A DNA stretch of 64,000 nt from Brachybacterium sp. P6-10-X1. Lineage in GTDB: Bacteria > Actinomycetota > Actinomycetes > Actinomycetales > Dermabacteraceae. Where the stretch lies: positions 3,720,001 to 3,784,000 of the forward strand of contig NZ_CP017297.1 of assembly GCF_001969445.1 (NCBI RefSeq), written 5' to 3'. The position numbers and the translations under genes are program-made. A model generated the notes under the pieces. That model did no database searches. It saw only the letters and a list, made by a program, of their open reading frames with translations, and had not been told where the DNA came from. The stretch's first letter is position 1. Each line of letters opens with the position of its first letter. Below are positions 50,186 to 59,086 of the stretch, one piece after another.

Positions 50186-50738
50186 AGCGCGAGGGATCCG
50201 GCTGGGCTCCCTTCTGTGCGGCGGCACCCCGTCGGTCCGCACGATGTTCCGCGAAGAACCGCCGCACGCTCGGCGGCGCCCACAGCAGCGTCGCCATGAG
50301 CACGTGCAGCACGTCGGTGGGGATCACGACGGCAAGGTACATCCCGCCCATGGTCGCGGAGTAGAGGCTGGCGGCAGTGGCGACCACCAGGTACACGGTC
50401 AGGGCGATCCGCGCCCACTGCCTGCCGCGGAGGATCTTCGGCGTCAGCCACAGCAGCAGGATCACGTCCACCAGGTGCAGCACGATCGCGTAGGCGAGCA
50501 CGAACACGACGATCCAGCTCATCCACTCCTCGCTCAGGGTGCCGGGGGTCTCGCGCTCGATCGCCGTCACCAGCTCGGTGCGCTTGATGACCATCAGCAC
50601 GGGCAGGCCGACGAGCAGCAGGATGCTGGCGCCGATGCCGACCACCAGCCAGCGCAGCGCGGCAGGCGCACGCAGCGGAGGGCTGTGCCGGCCGACGGTG
50701 GAGCCGGCGGTGGGCGGGGTGAGATCAGGAGATGACAT
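50184..50738 (-). CDS. Four-helix membrane protein, unknown function
   Basis: The 184-residue product has four hydrophobic segments (about residues 30-50, 75-97, 108-130 and 135-155) and no domain I recognise. GAGGAG (50745-50750 on the complement) precedes ATG 50738. A run of eleven GGTGC units lies immediately upstream of that site. It follows the large serine hydrolase gene on the same strand at 88 bp and is probably co-transcribed with it. Confidence 0.75.
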   Translation of the reverse strand: MSSPDLTPPTAGSTVGRHSPPLRAPAALRWLVVGIGASILLLVGLPVLMVIKRTELVTAIERETPGTLSEEWMSWIVVFVLAYAIVLHLVDVILLLWLTPKILRGRQWARIALTVYLVVATAASLYSATMGGMYLAVVIPTDVLHVLMATLLWAPPSVRRFFAEHRADRRGAAAQKGAQPDPSR

Positions 50739-50750
50739 GGTGCGCTCCTC

Positions 50751-50805
50751 GGTGCGGTGCGGTGCGGTGCGGTGCGGTGCGGTGCGGTGCGGTGCGGTGC
50801 GGTGC
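50751..50805. repeat. Pentanucleotide microsatellite (GGTGC)x11
   Basis: Eleven uninterrupted GGTGC units fill 55 bp of the 88-bp gap between two minus-strand genes. The array abuts the ribosome-binding site of the membrane-protein gene. Five-base units change spacing by amounts that are not multiples of three. Confidence 0.95.
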
Positions 50806-50826
50806 GGACGGTGGCCGTCGGTGGGC

Positions 50827-52827
50827 TCAGACGGTGAGGGTCAGCGGCACCCCGATCAGGCGGTAGAACACGGCGACGGCCACGAGTGCGCAGGCCGAGA
50901 CGGTCACGACGCCGTAGAGCACCCGGCCCCGCGGGGTCCACCATCCGCGCACCCACGCCAGGACGGCGAGGACGAGCATCACCAGCGCCACCAGGGCCAG
51001 GACCGACATCGTGTTCAGGGCGATCGACAGCGCCGGGCTCCCGGTCAGCGGGATCTGCGCCAGCAGGTTCGCGTCGGCCGTGACGATCACGAACCCGGTC
51101 GCGAAGATCACCGTGCACAGTCCGGCCATCCAGGCCAGCCCCTGCGCGATCCGCGCCACGACGGGCGAGCGCGCTCCGGCGGGCGCAGCGACGCGGCCTC
51201 CCCGTCGCCCGACGACCAGCCGTACGGGCAGGACGACGAACGTCGCCAGCAGGACCGCGGCGGCCACGGCGAGCACCACCAGGTGCAGCGTCGGGGACTG
51301 GTACCAGGCGAGCGGCTCGAAGGAGCTCGACGGCATCTGGGTGGTCACCAGGTCGCCGGCACCGGTGACTCCCAGCTCGGCCCCTCCGCCTTCGAGGACG
51401 AAGCGGTCCGGCGCGGTCGCCACCCAGACCTGCTCGGTCACGTCAGGGTCGGCGGAGAGGCCGACGGTGGTGATCCGCCCCGTCCCGTCGGCCTCCACCG
51501 TCACCGGTGCGGTCAGGGAGGCGACCTTGGTGAAGTTCGCGTGCGCCGTGCGCGCCGAGCGGTACGTGCCGGCGACGGCGTCGGCCGCCTCCTGCTCCGA
51601 CGTGCCCGGGGCGGGGTCGCCGTGAGGGGTCGAGGCACCGGACGACGTCCCGTCGCCGTTCTCGAAGGCCTCCGCCACCACGGCGCGGACCAGCTCCTTG
51701 CCGCCCCAGAACGCGGCCTGATCCGTCCCGTCCCCGGTGTAGGCGACGTGGATGCCGAGATCGTGCTGAGGCAGCAGCGCCATGTTGTGGTGGGTCCCCG
51801 GCTGATCACCGTCCTTGGTCACCACCTGCTGGCCCTGCATCGCGCGCTGCTCCCAGGCATATCCCATGCCCGGCAGATCAGGGTGGGCCGAGAACTGCTG
51901 GTGCTGCATCGCGCGCGGGACGCCGGCCCCGAGCGGGGAGTCCTCCTCCAGCTGGGCGATCATGAAGCGTCCCATGTCCGCGCCGGTGGTGATCACGTCG
52001 GGACCGGCCGGGGTGGCCGGACTGAGCTGGCCACCGGTCCGGGTCTGCTCGTCCTCGGTCGGGCGGTATCCGGGCACGATCGCCAGGTCGCCCACCGGAT
52101 GCGGCTGGCCGACGGAGGTGTCGACCATGCCGGCGGGCTCGAGCACGTGCTCGGCGACGTACTCGGAGAAGTCCTGCCCCGAGGCGACCTCGACCAGGCG
52201 CCCGGCCAGCACGTAGGCGAAGTTGTTGTAGGCGACCAGCTCGCCGGGCGGACGCACCCGCGAGGGCAGCTCGCCCGCGGTGAACTCCTCCAGGCTCGGC
52301 AGGTCCTGGCGGTCCCACTGCGACCAGCCGTAGATGTCGTCGTCGAAGCCCGCGGAGTAGGTCAGCAGATGATGCAGGGTCACGGGCCTGCCGGGGTAGG
52401 TCTCGGGGATCTCGAGGTCGGTGAGGTACTCGTTCACGTCCGTGTGGAGGTCGAGCTCGCCCTGCTCGACGAGCTGCAGGACCGCGGTCGCGGTGAAGAG
52501 CTTCGCGATCGACCCGGTGTAGACGCCTGTGCGGTCGGGGTCCATGGCCGTGTGCGCGGTGGGGTCGGCCTCGCCGTAGCCCTTCGAGACGACGGTCTCG
52601 CCGTCGGCCACCACGGTCACCACGGCGCCGGGGATCCGTCCCTCGGCCAACTGTGCGGGGACCAGCTCGTCGAGCAGCGGGCCCACGCCGTCCAGCTCGG
52701 GCCCTCGTGGCCCGGGGTCGGCGGCGGCGACCCCCGGGGCGGACAGCATGACCAGCGCAGCCAGGGCGAGGACGAGGGCGCTGGGGCGGCAACGCGGACG
52801 GCGTTGGTGGTACGACTGTGTTCTCAC
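50827..52827 (-). CDS. Serine hydrolase (beta-lactamase/PBP class C type) with C-terminal membrane domain
   Basis: The 666-residue protein has a Sec signal peptide ending near VAAADP and a class C-type serine hydrolase domain. The S-x-x-K nucleophile motif is SIAK in YTGSIAKLFTATA and the Y-x-N is YNN in VAYNNFAYVLAG. Four predicted helices occupy the last 200 residues. Such proteins are usually peptidases or esterases acting on the outside of the cell, not drug lactamases. GTG 52827 is chosen: TACGTT lies 7 nt upstream with TTGCCG a further 17 bp back. The divergent-looking palindrome at the start codon suggests control by the neighbouring TetR protein. Confidence 0.85.
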   Translation of the reverse strand: MRTQSYHQRRPRCRPSALVLALAALVMLSAPGVAAADPGPRGPELDGVGPLLDELVPAQLAEGRIPGAVVTVVADGETVVSKGYGEADPTAHTAMDPDRTGVYTGSIAKLFTATAVLQLVEQGELDLHTDVNEYLTDLEIPETYPGRPVTLHHLLTYSAGFDDDIYGWSQWDRQDLPSLEEFTAGELPSRVRPPGELVAYNNFAYVLAGRLVEVASGQDFSEYVAEHVLEPAGMVDTSVGQPHPVGDLAIVPGYRPTEDEQTRTGGQLSPATPAGPDVITTGADMGRFMIAQLEEDSPLGAGVPRAMQHQQFSAHPDLPGMGYAWEQRAMQGQQVVTKDGDQPGTHHNMALLPQHDLGIHVAYTGDGTDQAAFWGGKELVRAVVAEAFENGDGTSSGASTPHGDPAPGTSEQEAADAVAGTYRSARTAHANFTKVASLTAPVTVEADGTGRITTVGLSADPDVTEQVWVATAPDRFVLEGGGAELGVTGAGDLVTTQMPSSSFEPLAWYQSPTLHLVVLAVAAAVLLATFVVLPVRLVVGRRGGRVAAPAGARSPVVARIAQGLAWMAGLCTVIFATGFVIVTADANLLAQIPLTGSPALSIALNTMSVLALVALVMLVLAVLAWVRGWWTPRGRVLYGVVTVSACALVAVAVFYRLIGVPLTLTV

Positions 52828-52863
52828 GATCGTGAACGTACCAACGCCCCGACACCGCGGCAA
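52801..52863 (-). promoter_or_regulatory. Promoter and TetR-type operator of the serine hydrolase gene
   Basis: On the minus strand TTGCCG (52858-52863) and TACGTT (52835-52840) are 17 bp apart, and GTG 52827 follows 7 nt later. TCACGATCGTGA (52824-52835) is a perfect palindrome over the start site, flanked by longer interrupted arms (GCGTTGGT...TACG from 52801 and CGTACCAACGC from 52837). Confidence 0.6.
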
Positions 52864-52886
52864 GCAATATCCTCCGGACGGAGGAG

Positions 52887-53474
52887 TCAGCCCGCCAGGG
52901 CGTCCAGATGGGCGCGCAGCAGGCGCCGAGCTCCGTCCGGATCACCGCCGGAGCCCTCGAACACCAGGTGCATCGCGAGCCCGTCGAGCAGGGCGTGCAG
53001 ACGTCGGGTCTCGAGCTCGTGATCTGCGCCCGGGGCGAGGTCGGTCCCGTTGTCCAGGGCTCCGATGAGGTGCCGGCAGCTCATCCGCAGAGCGGCGTGG
53101 GCCTCCTCCCGCAGCGGCATGAGCTCGGGATTCGTCCGGGCCGCCATGAACAGGCTGAGGTAGATCTCCATCTCGGCGCGGCGCTCCGGATCCAGCGGCA
53201 GGAACTGGACGGCGACGGTCTCGACGCCGCGGCGATCGGACACGGGGAGCATCGGCTCGACGCGGCGGCCCACCCGATCCAGCACCAGCTGCAGCGAGAA
53301 CGCCAGCAGCTCGTCCTGGCTGGAGAAGACGTGGCGCAGCGAGCTCACGGTGAGCCCCGCCTCCGCGGCGACGCTGCGCACCGAGACCCGTCCGACGCCG
53401 TCCCGGAGCAGGACCCGCCATGCGGCCTCGGCGAGCTCCTCGCGACGGCGTGCGTGGTCGATCAGCTTCGGCAT
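52887..53474 (-). CDS. TetR family regulator
   Basis: The 195-residue protein has an N-terminal TetR HTH (about residues 10-55, VSVRSVAAEAGLTVSSLRHV) and a helical ligand domain resembling the BetI/TetR_C_6 group. ATG 53474 has no ribosome-binding site, but TACGGT lies 6 nt upstream. The gene precedes the serine hydrolase gene on the same strand, 59 bp apart, with a large palindrome in between; this is the likely operator. Confidence 0.87.
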   Translation of the reverse strand: MPKLIDHARRREELAEAAWRVLLRDGVGRVSVRSVAAEAGLTVSSLRHVFSSQDELLAFSLQLVLDRVGRRVEPMLPVSDRRGVETVAVQFLPLDPERRAEMEIYLSLFMAARTNPELMPLREEAHAALRMSCRHLIGALDNGTDLAPGADHELETRRLHALLDGLAMHLVFEGSGGDPDGARRLLRAHLDALAG

Positions 53475-53480
53475 GGGCTC

Positions 53481-53486
53481 ACCGTA
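53481..53486 (-). promoter_or_regulatory. -10 (TACGGT) of the TetR gene, leaderless arrangement
   Basis: TACGGT on the minus strand is followed by 6 nt (gagccc) and the ATG at 53474. Confidence 0.5.
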
Positions 53487-53551
53487 GCGACACGGCTGTG
53501 CCACCACAAAGTCCCGGTGCGCTGCGACCGGTCCGTCGTCCGCGCCGGTGC

Positions 53552-55156
53552 TCAGGCGGCGTCGGCGGCCGGGACCTGCCTCGACTCGTCCTCAGCGGAG
53601 CCCTGCTCGGCGGGATTCGCCCGCAGCGTGAGCGCCAGGCCCACGGCGATCGTGGTCATCACGCCGCCGAAGGCGAACGCCCAGCCGGCGCCGCTGGCCT
53701 GGGCGACCTGCGCCGCGGCCCCGGACTCCGACGCGACGACCGCACCGAGCGTGAGCAGGGCGATGAACACGGCGGTGCCCAGTGCTCCGGCCAGCTGCTG
53801 GAGCGTGTTCAGGATCGCCGACCCGTGTCCGTACAGCTCGCGCGGCAGGGCACCCAGGGACAGCGCCATCAGCGGGGTCATGACCATGGCCATGCCGATG
53901 CCGAGCGGGACGTTCAGCGCGATGACCATGCCCTGGCCGGCATCGGCGTCCAGCAGGAACACCTCGAGCCAGCACACGATCGCCATCAGCGCCATGCCCG
54001 GGACCACGATCGGCCGCGGGCCCAGACGGTCGTACAGGGTGCCCACGAACGGGCCGAGCACACCGGAGGCGGCCGCACCGGGCAGCATCGTCAAGCCCAC
54101 ATCGAGGGTGGACATGCCCAGCGATCCGGTCATGTACAGCGGCAGTGCCACGACGGTGCCGAGCATGGTGGCGAAGCCCATCAGGATCACCACCACGGAG
54201 ACGGTGAAGGTGCGCACCTGCAGGGGGCGCAGATCCAGCAGCGGCTCCTCGCCGCGGGTGCGCATGCGCACCTGGCGGGTGGAGAACACCGCGAGCGCGA
54301 GCACGCCGACGCCGGCCGCGATCAGCGGGATCAGGCGGGCCTCGCCCTCCACGATCTGGCTGATCGATGCCAGGGCGTAGATGACGCCGCCGAAGCCCAC
54401 CGCGGAGAGGGCGACGGAGACGAGGTCCAGTCGCACCTTCTCCGGCTCGGTGTAGTTGCGCATGAACAGCAGCCCGATCACCAGGGCGACCACGATGATC
54501 GGCAGCATCATCACGAACAGCGAGTGCCAGGACCAGTGCTCCAGGATGAACCCGGAGATGGACGGGCCGAGCGCCGGGGCCGCCGAGATGACCACGCCCA
54601 CCAGGCCCATCACCAGGCCGCGCTTCGAGATGGGGACCAGGGCCAGGACGGTGGTCATCAGCAGCGGCAGCACCATCGCGGTGCCGGCCGCCTGGATCAC
54701 GCGAGCTCCCAGCAGCACCCCGAAGGTCGGGGCCAGCATCGCGATCGTCGTGCCGACCAGGAACAGTCCCATGGCGGTGAGGAAGACAGCGCGCACCGAC
54801 AGGCGCTTCATGAGGAAGCCGGTGGTGGGGATGACCACGGCCATGGTGAGCATGAAGCCGGTCGAGAGCCACTGCGCGGTGACCGCGGAGATGGACAGGT
54901 CATCCATCAGGGTGGGCAGAGCGACCGACAGCAGGGTCTCGTTGAGGATCATCACGAACGCGGAGACCACCAGGACGGCGATGATCGGGGTGACCTTGTG
55001 GGAGGCGGGCGCCTGACCGTCGGTGACGGTGGTGCCGGGGTCGTCGGCACCGTTGCGGGTGGCGGCCTCGGCCTCGGCGGAGACGGCTCCGCCGGCGACG
55101 ATCCCGGGGGTCTCGACGGCGGGGAACTCGCCCGTGGGCTGACGGGGGGAGGTCAT
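53552..55156 (-). CDS. MFS drug/proton antiporter, DHA2 (EmrB/QacA) type
   Basis: The 534-residue protein has fourteen predicted membrane helices after a 55-residue polar N-terminus. Family motifs include LNETLLSVALPTLMDDLSIS in the first helix and AQWLSTGFMLTMAVVIPTTG in the second (motif D1/A region), with GPSISGFILEHWSW later (motif C region). It exports hydrophobic or cationic compounds by proton exchange. No clear ribosome-binding site precedes ATG 55156. It lies upstream of the TetR gene on the same strand, and that regulator may also control it. Confidence 0.88.
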   Translation of the reverse strand: MTSPRQPTGEFPAVETPGIVAGGAVSAEAEAATRNGADDPGTTVTDGQAPASHKVTPIIAVLVVSAFVMILNETLLSVALPTLMDDLSISAVTAQWLSTGFMLTMAVVIPTTGFLMKRLSVRAVFLTAMGLFLVGTTIAMLAPTFGVLLGARVIQAAGTAMVLPLLMTTVLALVPISKRGLVMGLVGVVISAAPALGPSISGFILEHWSWHSLFVMMLPIIVVALVIGLLFMRNYTEPEKVRLDLVSVALSAVGFGGVIYALASISQIVEGEARLIPLIAAGVGVLALAVFSTRQVRMRTRGEEPLLDLRPLQVRTFTVSVVVILMGFATMLGTVVALPLYMTGSLGMSTLDVGLTMLPGAAASGVLGPFVGTLYDRLGPRPIVVPGMALMAIVCWLEVFLLDADAGQGMVIALNVPLGIGMAMVMTPLMALSLGALPRELYGHGSAILNTLQQLAGALGTAVFIALLTLGAVVASESGAAAQVAQASGAGWAFAFGGVMTTIAVGLALTLRANPAEQGSAEDESRQVPAADAA

Positions 55157-55352
55157 GGGTGTGGCGTGCTTTCTGCCTCGAGGGACCGGAAGGCCGGAAC
55201 CCTTCCCTCCGCGAGCGGGCGGAGCGGACGGGTCACCATCCGGCGCGGCCGACGGGCCGTGACCCGGGACCACGGAGATTCTTTCACGGAGTGCAGGTTT
55301 CTGCGCTGTGAGGAGTGCCGCATTCGGGTGCCTCTGCACCGCGGGCGGGGCC

Positions 55353-56018
55353 CTACGCTCCCCGCCCCGGGACGACCAGACCCGACTCGTAGGCGATGAC
55401 CACCAGGCGGGAGCGGTCGCGGGCTGCCAGCTTGGCCAGCAGTCGGCTCACGTAGGTGCGGGCGGTGGCGGGGGAGAGGAACAGCTCCGCACCGATCTCG
55501 TCGTTGGTGAATCCGCGGCCCACCAGCGCCAGCACCTCCCGCTCGCGGGCCGTGACGCCCTCCAGCAGCTCGGGCCGCACGGAGGTGCCCAGGCGGTCCC
55601 CGAGCTGGCCGAGCACGGTGGTCGTCACCGACGGGGAGAGCAGCGAGTCACCGCGCGCGACGGTACGGATCGCGCTGCGCAGCTCGTCCGGGCCGACGTC
55701 CTTGAGGAGGTACCCGGCGGCCCCGGCGCGGATCGCAGCGAGGATGTCCTCGTCCTCGTCGAAGGTGGTCAGCACCACCACGCGCACGTCGGCCAGTTCC
55801 GGATCGGCGATGATCCGGGCGGTGGCGGCGATGCCGTCCAGCTTCGGCATGCGGATGTCCATGAGCACGACGTCCGGGCGCAGCTCCCGCACCCGGCGCA
55901 CCCCGGCGGCGCCGTCGGGGGCTTCGCCGACCACCTCGATGTCGCCGTCGCGCTGCGCGAGAGTGCTCAGCCCGGTGCGGACCAGCTCCTGGTCATCCAC
56001 CAGCACGATGCGGATCAT
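55353..56018 (-). CDS. NarL-type response regulator
   Basis: The 221-residue protein has a receiver domain (phosphoacceptor Asp in VVLMDIRMPKLDG, Lys in YLLKDVG) and a LuxR-type HTH (LTAREREVL-like VTAREREVLALVGRGFTNDE). It is partner to the kinase encoded immediately upstream, whose stop overlaps ATG 56018 (ATGA). The signal and targets are not evident; the pair is near an MFS exporter and small membrane proteins. Confidence 0.92.
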   Translation of the reverse strand: MIRIVLVDDQELVRTGLSTLAQRDGDIEVVGEAPDGAAGVRRVRELRPDVVLMDIRMPKLDGIAATARIIADPELADVRVVVLTTFDEDEDILAAIRAGAAGYLLKDVGPDELRSAIRTVARGDSLLSPSVTTTVLGQLGDRLGTSVRPELLEGVTAREREVLALVGRGFTNDEIGAELFLSPATARTYVSRLLAKLAARDRSRLVVIAYESGLVVPGRGA

Positions 56019-57442
56019 GTCGTCGGCCCCTCCCTCGTCTCCGGCTCGTCCATCGTCGTCGGCCCCTCGGTCGCCACCGGGCGTCCTGCCGTGGTCGCTG
56101 CCGCCGCCGCACCGAGCCGTACCGGCAGGCTCGCCCGGACGGTGAAGCCTTCCCCGGGGGCGGTCCGGGCCGAGAACGTACCGCCGAGAAGATGCACACG
56201 CTCGCGCATGCCGAGCAGTCCCACCCCGCCGGCGGAGGACGTGCCGACCTCGTCCGTCCCGTCGGCCCCGCGCCCGTCGTCGGCGACGGTGATCCGCAGC
56301 TGCCGGTCCTCGACCCGCACGTCGACGCACAGCGTGGACGCCGCCGCGTGACGCAGCGCGTTGGTCACGGCTTCCTGGATCACGCGGTACCCCGCGGAGT
56401 CCACCGCCCCGGAGAGCGACCCGCTCGGCACCTCCACCCGGTCCCGCACCGTGAGCCCGGCGCGGCGGGCCGGCGCCAGGAGGGAGGGCACGTCGGCCAG
56501 GGATCGCACGGCGCGGGGGGAACCGTCCGAGGTGGACGACGCCGTCGCATCATCCGCCTCCTCGGCACTCACGTCCCCGCCCGCTTCGTCGGCTCCGTCG
56601 GCCCTGTCGGCCCCGTCGGCTCCGTCGGCTCTGTCGGCTCTGTCGGCCCCGTCGGCCGAGCGTTCGCCGTCGGCCCGCCCCTCGCGCAGCAGGCGCACCA
56701 TCGACCTCAGCTCCTGCAGCGACTCGGTGGTCTGCCCGCGCACGTGGTCCAGGGCTCGGGCCGCGGAGTCGTCGTCGGTGCCGACAGCATCCCGCGCGAC
56801 CCCGGTGTGCAGGGAGATCACCGACAGCGCATGGCCGACGGTGTCGTGCAGGTCCCGAGAGATCCGCTCCCGCTCGCGCCGGATCCGCAGCTGCGCCTCC
56901 CGGCGGGCCCGCTCCTCGCGCAGCTGAGAGATCAGCTCTCGCTGGGTGATCTGCCGACGGTGCGAGCGCACCGCGCTGCCGAGCGCGAGGGCCGCCGCGA
57001 TCAGCGCGAGATTGGTGACCGCATCGGTGCCCAGCAGGGATCCCAGGGGCTGCGGGTCGTCGCGGAGCCGGAACAGCAGCGAGACCGTGAACACGACGGT
57101 GCCCGCGCCGATCGCCCACCGCAGCAGCCCCCGCTCCGCGGTCGAGTACAGCGCGGCGACCACCGGCAGGGCGACCCCGATCGTGGGCAGCTGGAGCGTG
57201 TAATAGGCGAAAGTGGCCAGCACGCTGAGCACGAGCATCGCCACCGGCACGCTGCGGCGCAGCAGCTGCAGGGCCCCGAAGCCGGCCGCGAACAGGTAGG
57301 CCAGCGGACTGGGTGGGGCGCCCGAGGCCGCCTGCTGGATCGTGATGACGCCCGCCAGCGCGAGGGCGACCCCGAGCGCGAGCACCACGTCCGCCGCGCG
57401 CGGAGCGGCCCGCTCGGGAGAGGCAGAGGCCGGGGCAGTCAC
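56015..57442 (-). CDS. Sensor histidine kinase (HisKA_3/NarX-type)
   Basis: The 475-residue kinase has about five N-terminal membrane helices, then the HisKA_3 dimerisation helix with the phosphorylated His in RERERISRDLHDTVGHALSV. The C-terminal HATPase follows (VIQEAVTNALRHAAAS, VADDGRGADG, GLLGMRERV). Between them an Ala/Asp-rich insert of about 23 residues is encoded by 9-bp repeats. GTG 57442 has TACGCT 6 nt upstream and no ribosome-binding site. It forms a two-gene operon with the regulator. Confidence 0.9.
   Translation of the reverse strand: MTAPASASPERAAPRAADVVLALGVALALAGVITIQQAASGAPPSPLAYLFAAGFGALQLLRRSVPVAMLVLSVLATFAYYTLQLPTIGVALPVVAALYSTAERGLLRWAIGAGTVVFTVSLLFRLRDDPQPLGSLLGTDAVTNLALIAAALALGSAVRSHRRQITQRELISQLREERARREAQLRIRRERERISRDLHDTVGHALSVISLHTGVARDAVGTDDDSAARALDHVRGQTTESLQELRSMVRLLREGRADGERSADGADRADRADGADGADRADGADEAGGDVSAEEADDATASSTSDGSPRAVRSLADVPSLLAPARRAGLTVRDRVEVPSGSLSGAVDSAGYRVIQEAVTNALRHAAASTLCVDVRVEDRQLRITVADDGRGADGTDEVGTSSAGGVGLLGMRERVHLLGGTFSARTAPGEGFTVRASLPVRLGAAAAATTAGRPVATEGPTTMDEPETREGPTT
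56588..56656 (-). repeat. 9-bp repeat array inside the histidine kinase gene
   Basis: GTCGGC followed by three variable bases recurs every 9 bp for seven full units and one partial unit. It encodes a GAD/RAD tripeptide repeat in the linker between the His helix and the ATPase domain. Confidence 0.85.
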
Positions 57443-57448
57443 AGGTTC

Positions 57449-57454
57449 AGCGTA
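57449..57454 (-). promoter_or_regulatory. -10 (TACGCT) of the kinase-regulator operon, leaderless
   Basis: TACGCT on the minus strand, 6 nt before GTG 57442. Confidence 0.5.
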
Positions 57455-57583
57455 GGAGCTGCTGATCGCGCGCGCCCGCCCCCTGGGGCGGGCACTGATG
57501 TCGCCTCCGGACGTACCCAGCAGCCGACGGGACGCGATCACCGTCGAGCCAGCGGGTGGATGCCCAGGTCAGCGACGCAGCTC

Positions 57584-57589
57584 TAGCGT
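57584..57589 (+). promoter_or_regulatory. -10 (TAGCGT) of the small membrane-protein operon, leaderless
   Basis: TAGCGT is followed by 7 nt and ATG 57597 with no adequate ribosome-binding site. It is divergent from the kinase promoter 130 bp away. Confidence 0.55.
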
Positions 57590-57596
57590 CGAGGGC

Positions 57597-58052
57597 ATGA
57601 ATGCTCCCCCGGTCCACCGTCCCCACGACCCCACCGCGCTGAACGCTCCGCAGGACCTGCGATGGCCGCTCATCATCGGCCTCGGTCTCGCCGGACTGGT
57701 CCGCCCCGTGACCACCATCGTCCTCGACCTGGCCGGCCTCGACCTCGGCGCCGCCGTCCCGCTGGGATGGACCCTGATCATCTCCCTGCTCTGGATCGGC
57801 GCTGTGGGCCTGACCCGCACGCCCCGACCGATCCTCACCCTCACCCTGGCCGGCGTCGTCTACGCGGTGGGCGCGATCCTCCTCAGCGGGATCCTCTCCC
57901 CGCTCCTGCTGGGGCACCTCGCCGGACCGCTCGCGAACCCCCTGGCCATCGTGCCGATGCTGGTCACGAACGTGGCGTGGGGCGCGCTCGCCGGAGCGCT
58001 CGCCCTCCTGCTGCAGCGGGTGCGCCCGGTGGGCAGGGAACGGCACCCGTGA
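57597..58052 (+). CDS. Membrane protein, unknown function
   Basis: The 151-residue product has four hydrophobic segments (about residues 23-48, 55-72, 78-100 and 112-140) after a polar 20-residue start. I recognise no family. The stop overlaps the next gene by 4 bp (GTGA), so both proteins are made together. Being divergent from a two-component operon, it may be a target of that system. Confidence 0.75.
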   Translation: MNAPPVHRPHDPTALNAPQDLRWPLIIGLGLAGLVRPVTTIVLDLAGLDLGAAVPLGWTLIISLLWIGAVGLTRTPRPILTLTLAGVVYAVGAILLSGILSPLLLGHLAGPLANPLAIVPMLVTNVAWGALAGALALLLQRVRPVGRERHP

Positions 58053-58252
58053 GGCATCTGGGCATGGCTCTGCTCGGGCTGCTGGGCGGACTGCTGGCCG
58101 GCGTCGTGCTGCAGGACGTGCTCGCGCCGGTGCTGGTGCGCGGGGGAGAGGTCACCGCGGCCGGCCTGGTGGTCCTGCCGCTGCTGCTCCCTGTCAGCGC
58201 GCTGGTCGGAGCGGTCATCGCGCTGGTGCTCAGCCTGGTCCGTTCCTCGTGA
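58049..58252 (+). CDS. Small two-helix membrane protein, unknown function
   Basis: The 67-residue product has two long hydrophobic helices (about residues 6-26 and 35-63) with a short charged loop. GTG 58049 overlaps the preceding stop. An ATG at 58063 is out of frame with it, while the in-frame ATG at 58064 would remove the first five residues. It likely pairs with the preceding membrane protein. Confidence 0.65.
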   Translation: MRHLGMALLGLLGGLLAGVVLQDVLAPVLVRGGEVTAAGLVVLPLLLPVSALVGAVIALVLSLVRSS

Positions 58253-58321
58253 GGCGGGGGATCGCACGATCGAGGCGGATCCGGCACGTGGGACCGGCAG
58301 GGCGCGGCGCGCCGGCCTCGC

Positions 58322-59086
58322 TCACCCGCGGTGCTGCTGCCACCACAGGGCGGCCTGCACGCGGGAGCCCAGCTGCAGCTTCGCCAACGCATGGGAGAGA
58401 TGGGACTTGACCGTGGTGATCTCGACGTACAGCTGCGAGGCGATCTGCTGGTTCGAGTGGCCCTGTGCGACCAGCTCGAGCACGTCCTCCTCCCGGCGCG
58501 TGAGGGCCGGGACGGGACCGGCCGACCCCGCCGGGGACGACGTGGAGCCCGCGGTCGAGGGAGCGGACGGCCCCTTCGCGTCCTGCGCCCCCGCCGTTGC
58601 TGATGCGTGCTGCACCCCCGCCCCCGACCCAGCGCTCGAGGGCGCCGCCCGCCCGCGCAGCGCTCCGACCACGGCGCGGGTCGCCGCGGCAGACAGCACG
58701 GCGTCCCCGCGGTGCACGTCCCGCACCGCCGCGAGGATCCGCGCCGGGTCCTCGGACTTCACCAGGTACCCGTCGGCCCCGGCGGCCAGCGCGCCCAGCA
58801 CGTAGTCATCGAGGTCGAAACCGGAGATCACCAGCACGTGCGCGCCGGTCGCGCGCAGCTGCGGGGTGATCTCGATGCCGGTCGCGCCCGGCATGCGCAC
58901 ATCCGTGAGGACCACCTCGGGGCGGTGCTGCCGGGCGGCGTCGATCGCGCCGGCCCCGTCGGCGGCCTCGGCGACCACGGTGATGTCCTCGGCGGAGTCC
59001 AGCAGGGCCACCAAGCCGGAGCGGACGGCGGAGTGATCGTCGGCGACGAGCACACGGATCGGGTCGTGCGCGGGGGCATCGGTCAC
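58322..59086 (-). CDS. NarL-type response regulator with a long linker
   Basis: The 254-residue protein has a receiver (phosphoacceptor Asp in VVLTDVRMPGATG) and a LuxR-type HTH (LTRREEDVLELVAQGHSNQQ). They are joined by an unusually long Ser/Ala/Pro-rich linker of about 55 residues; most NarL proteins have 10-20. GTG 59086 overlaps the kinase stop (GTGA). It is the partner of the kinase at 59083-60381. Confidence 0.9.
   Translation of the reverse strand: MTDAPAHDPIRVLVADDHSAVRSGLVALLDSAEDITVVAEAADGAGAIDAARQHRPEVVLTDVRMPGATGIEITPQLRATGAHVLVISGFDLDDYVLGALAAGADGYLVKSEDPARILAAVRDVHRGDAVLSAAATRAVVGALRGRAAPSSAGSGAGVQHASATAGAQDAKGPSAPSTAGSTSSPAGSAGPVPALTRREEDVLELVAQGHSNQQIASQLYVEITTVKSHLSHALAKLQLGSRVQAALWWQQHRG

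Noticed and set aside
50751-50805. CRISPR-like repeat
   Set aside because: The array is a simple pentanucleotide run without spacers, and no cas genes are present.
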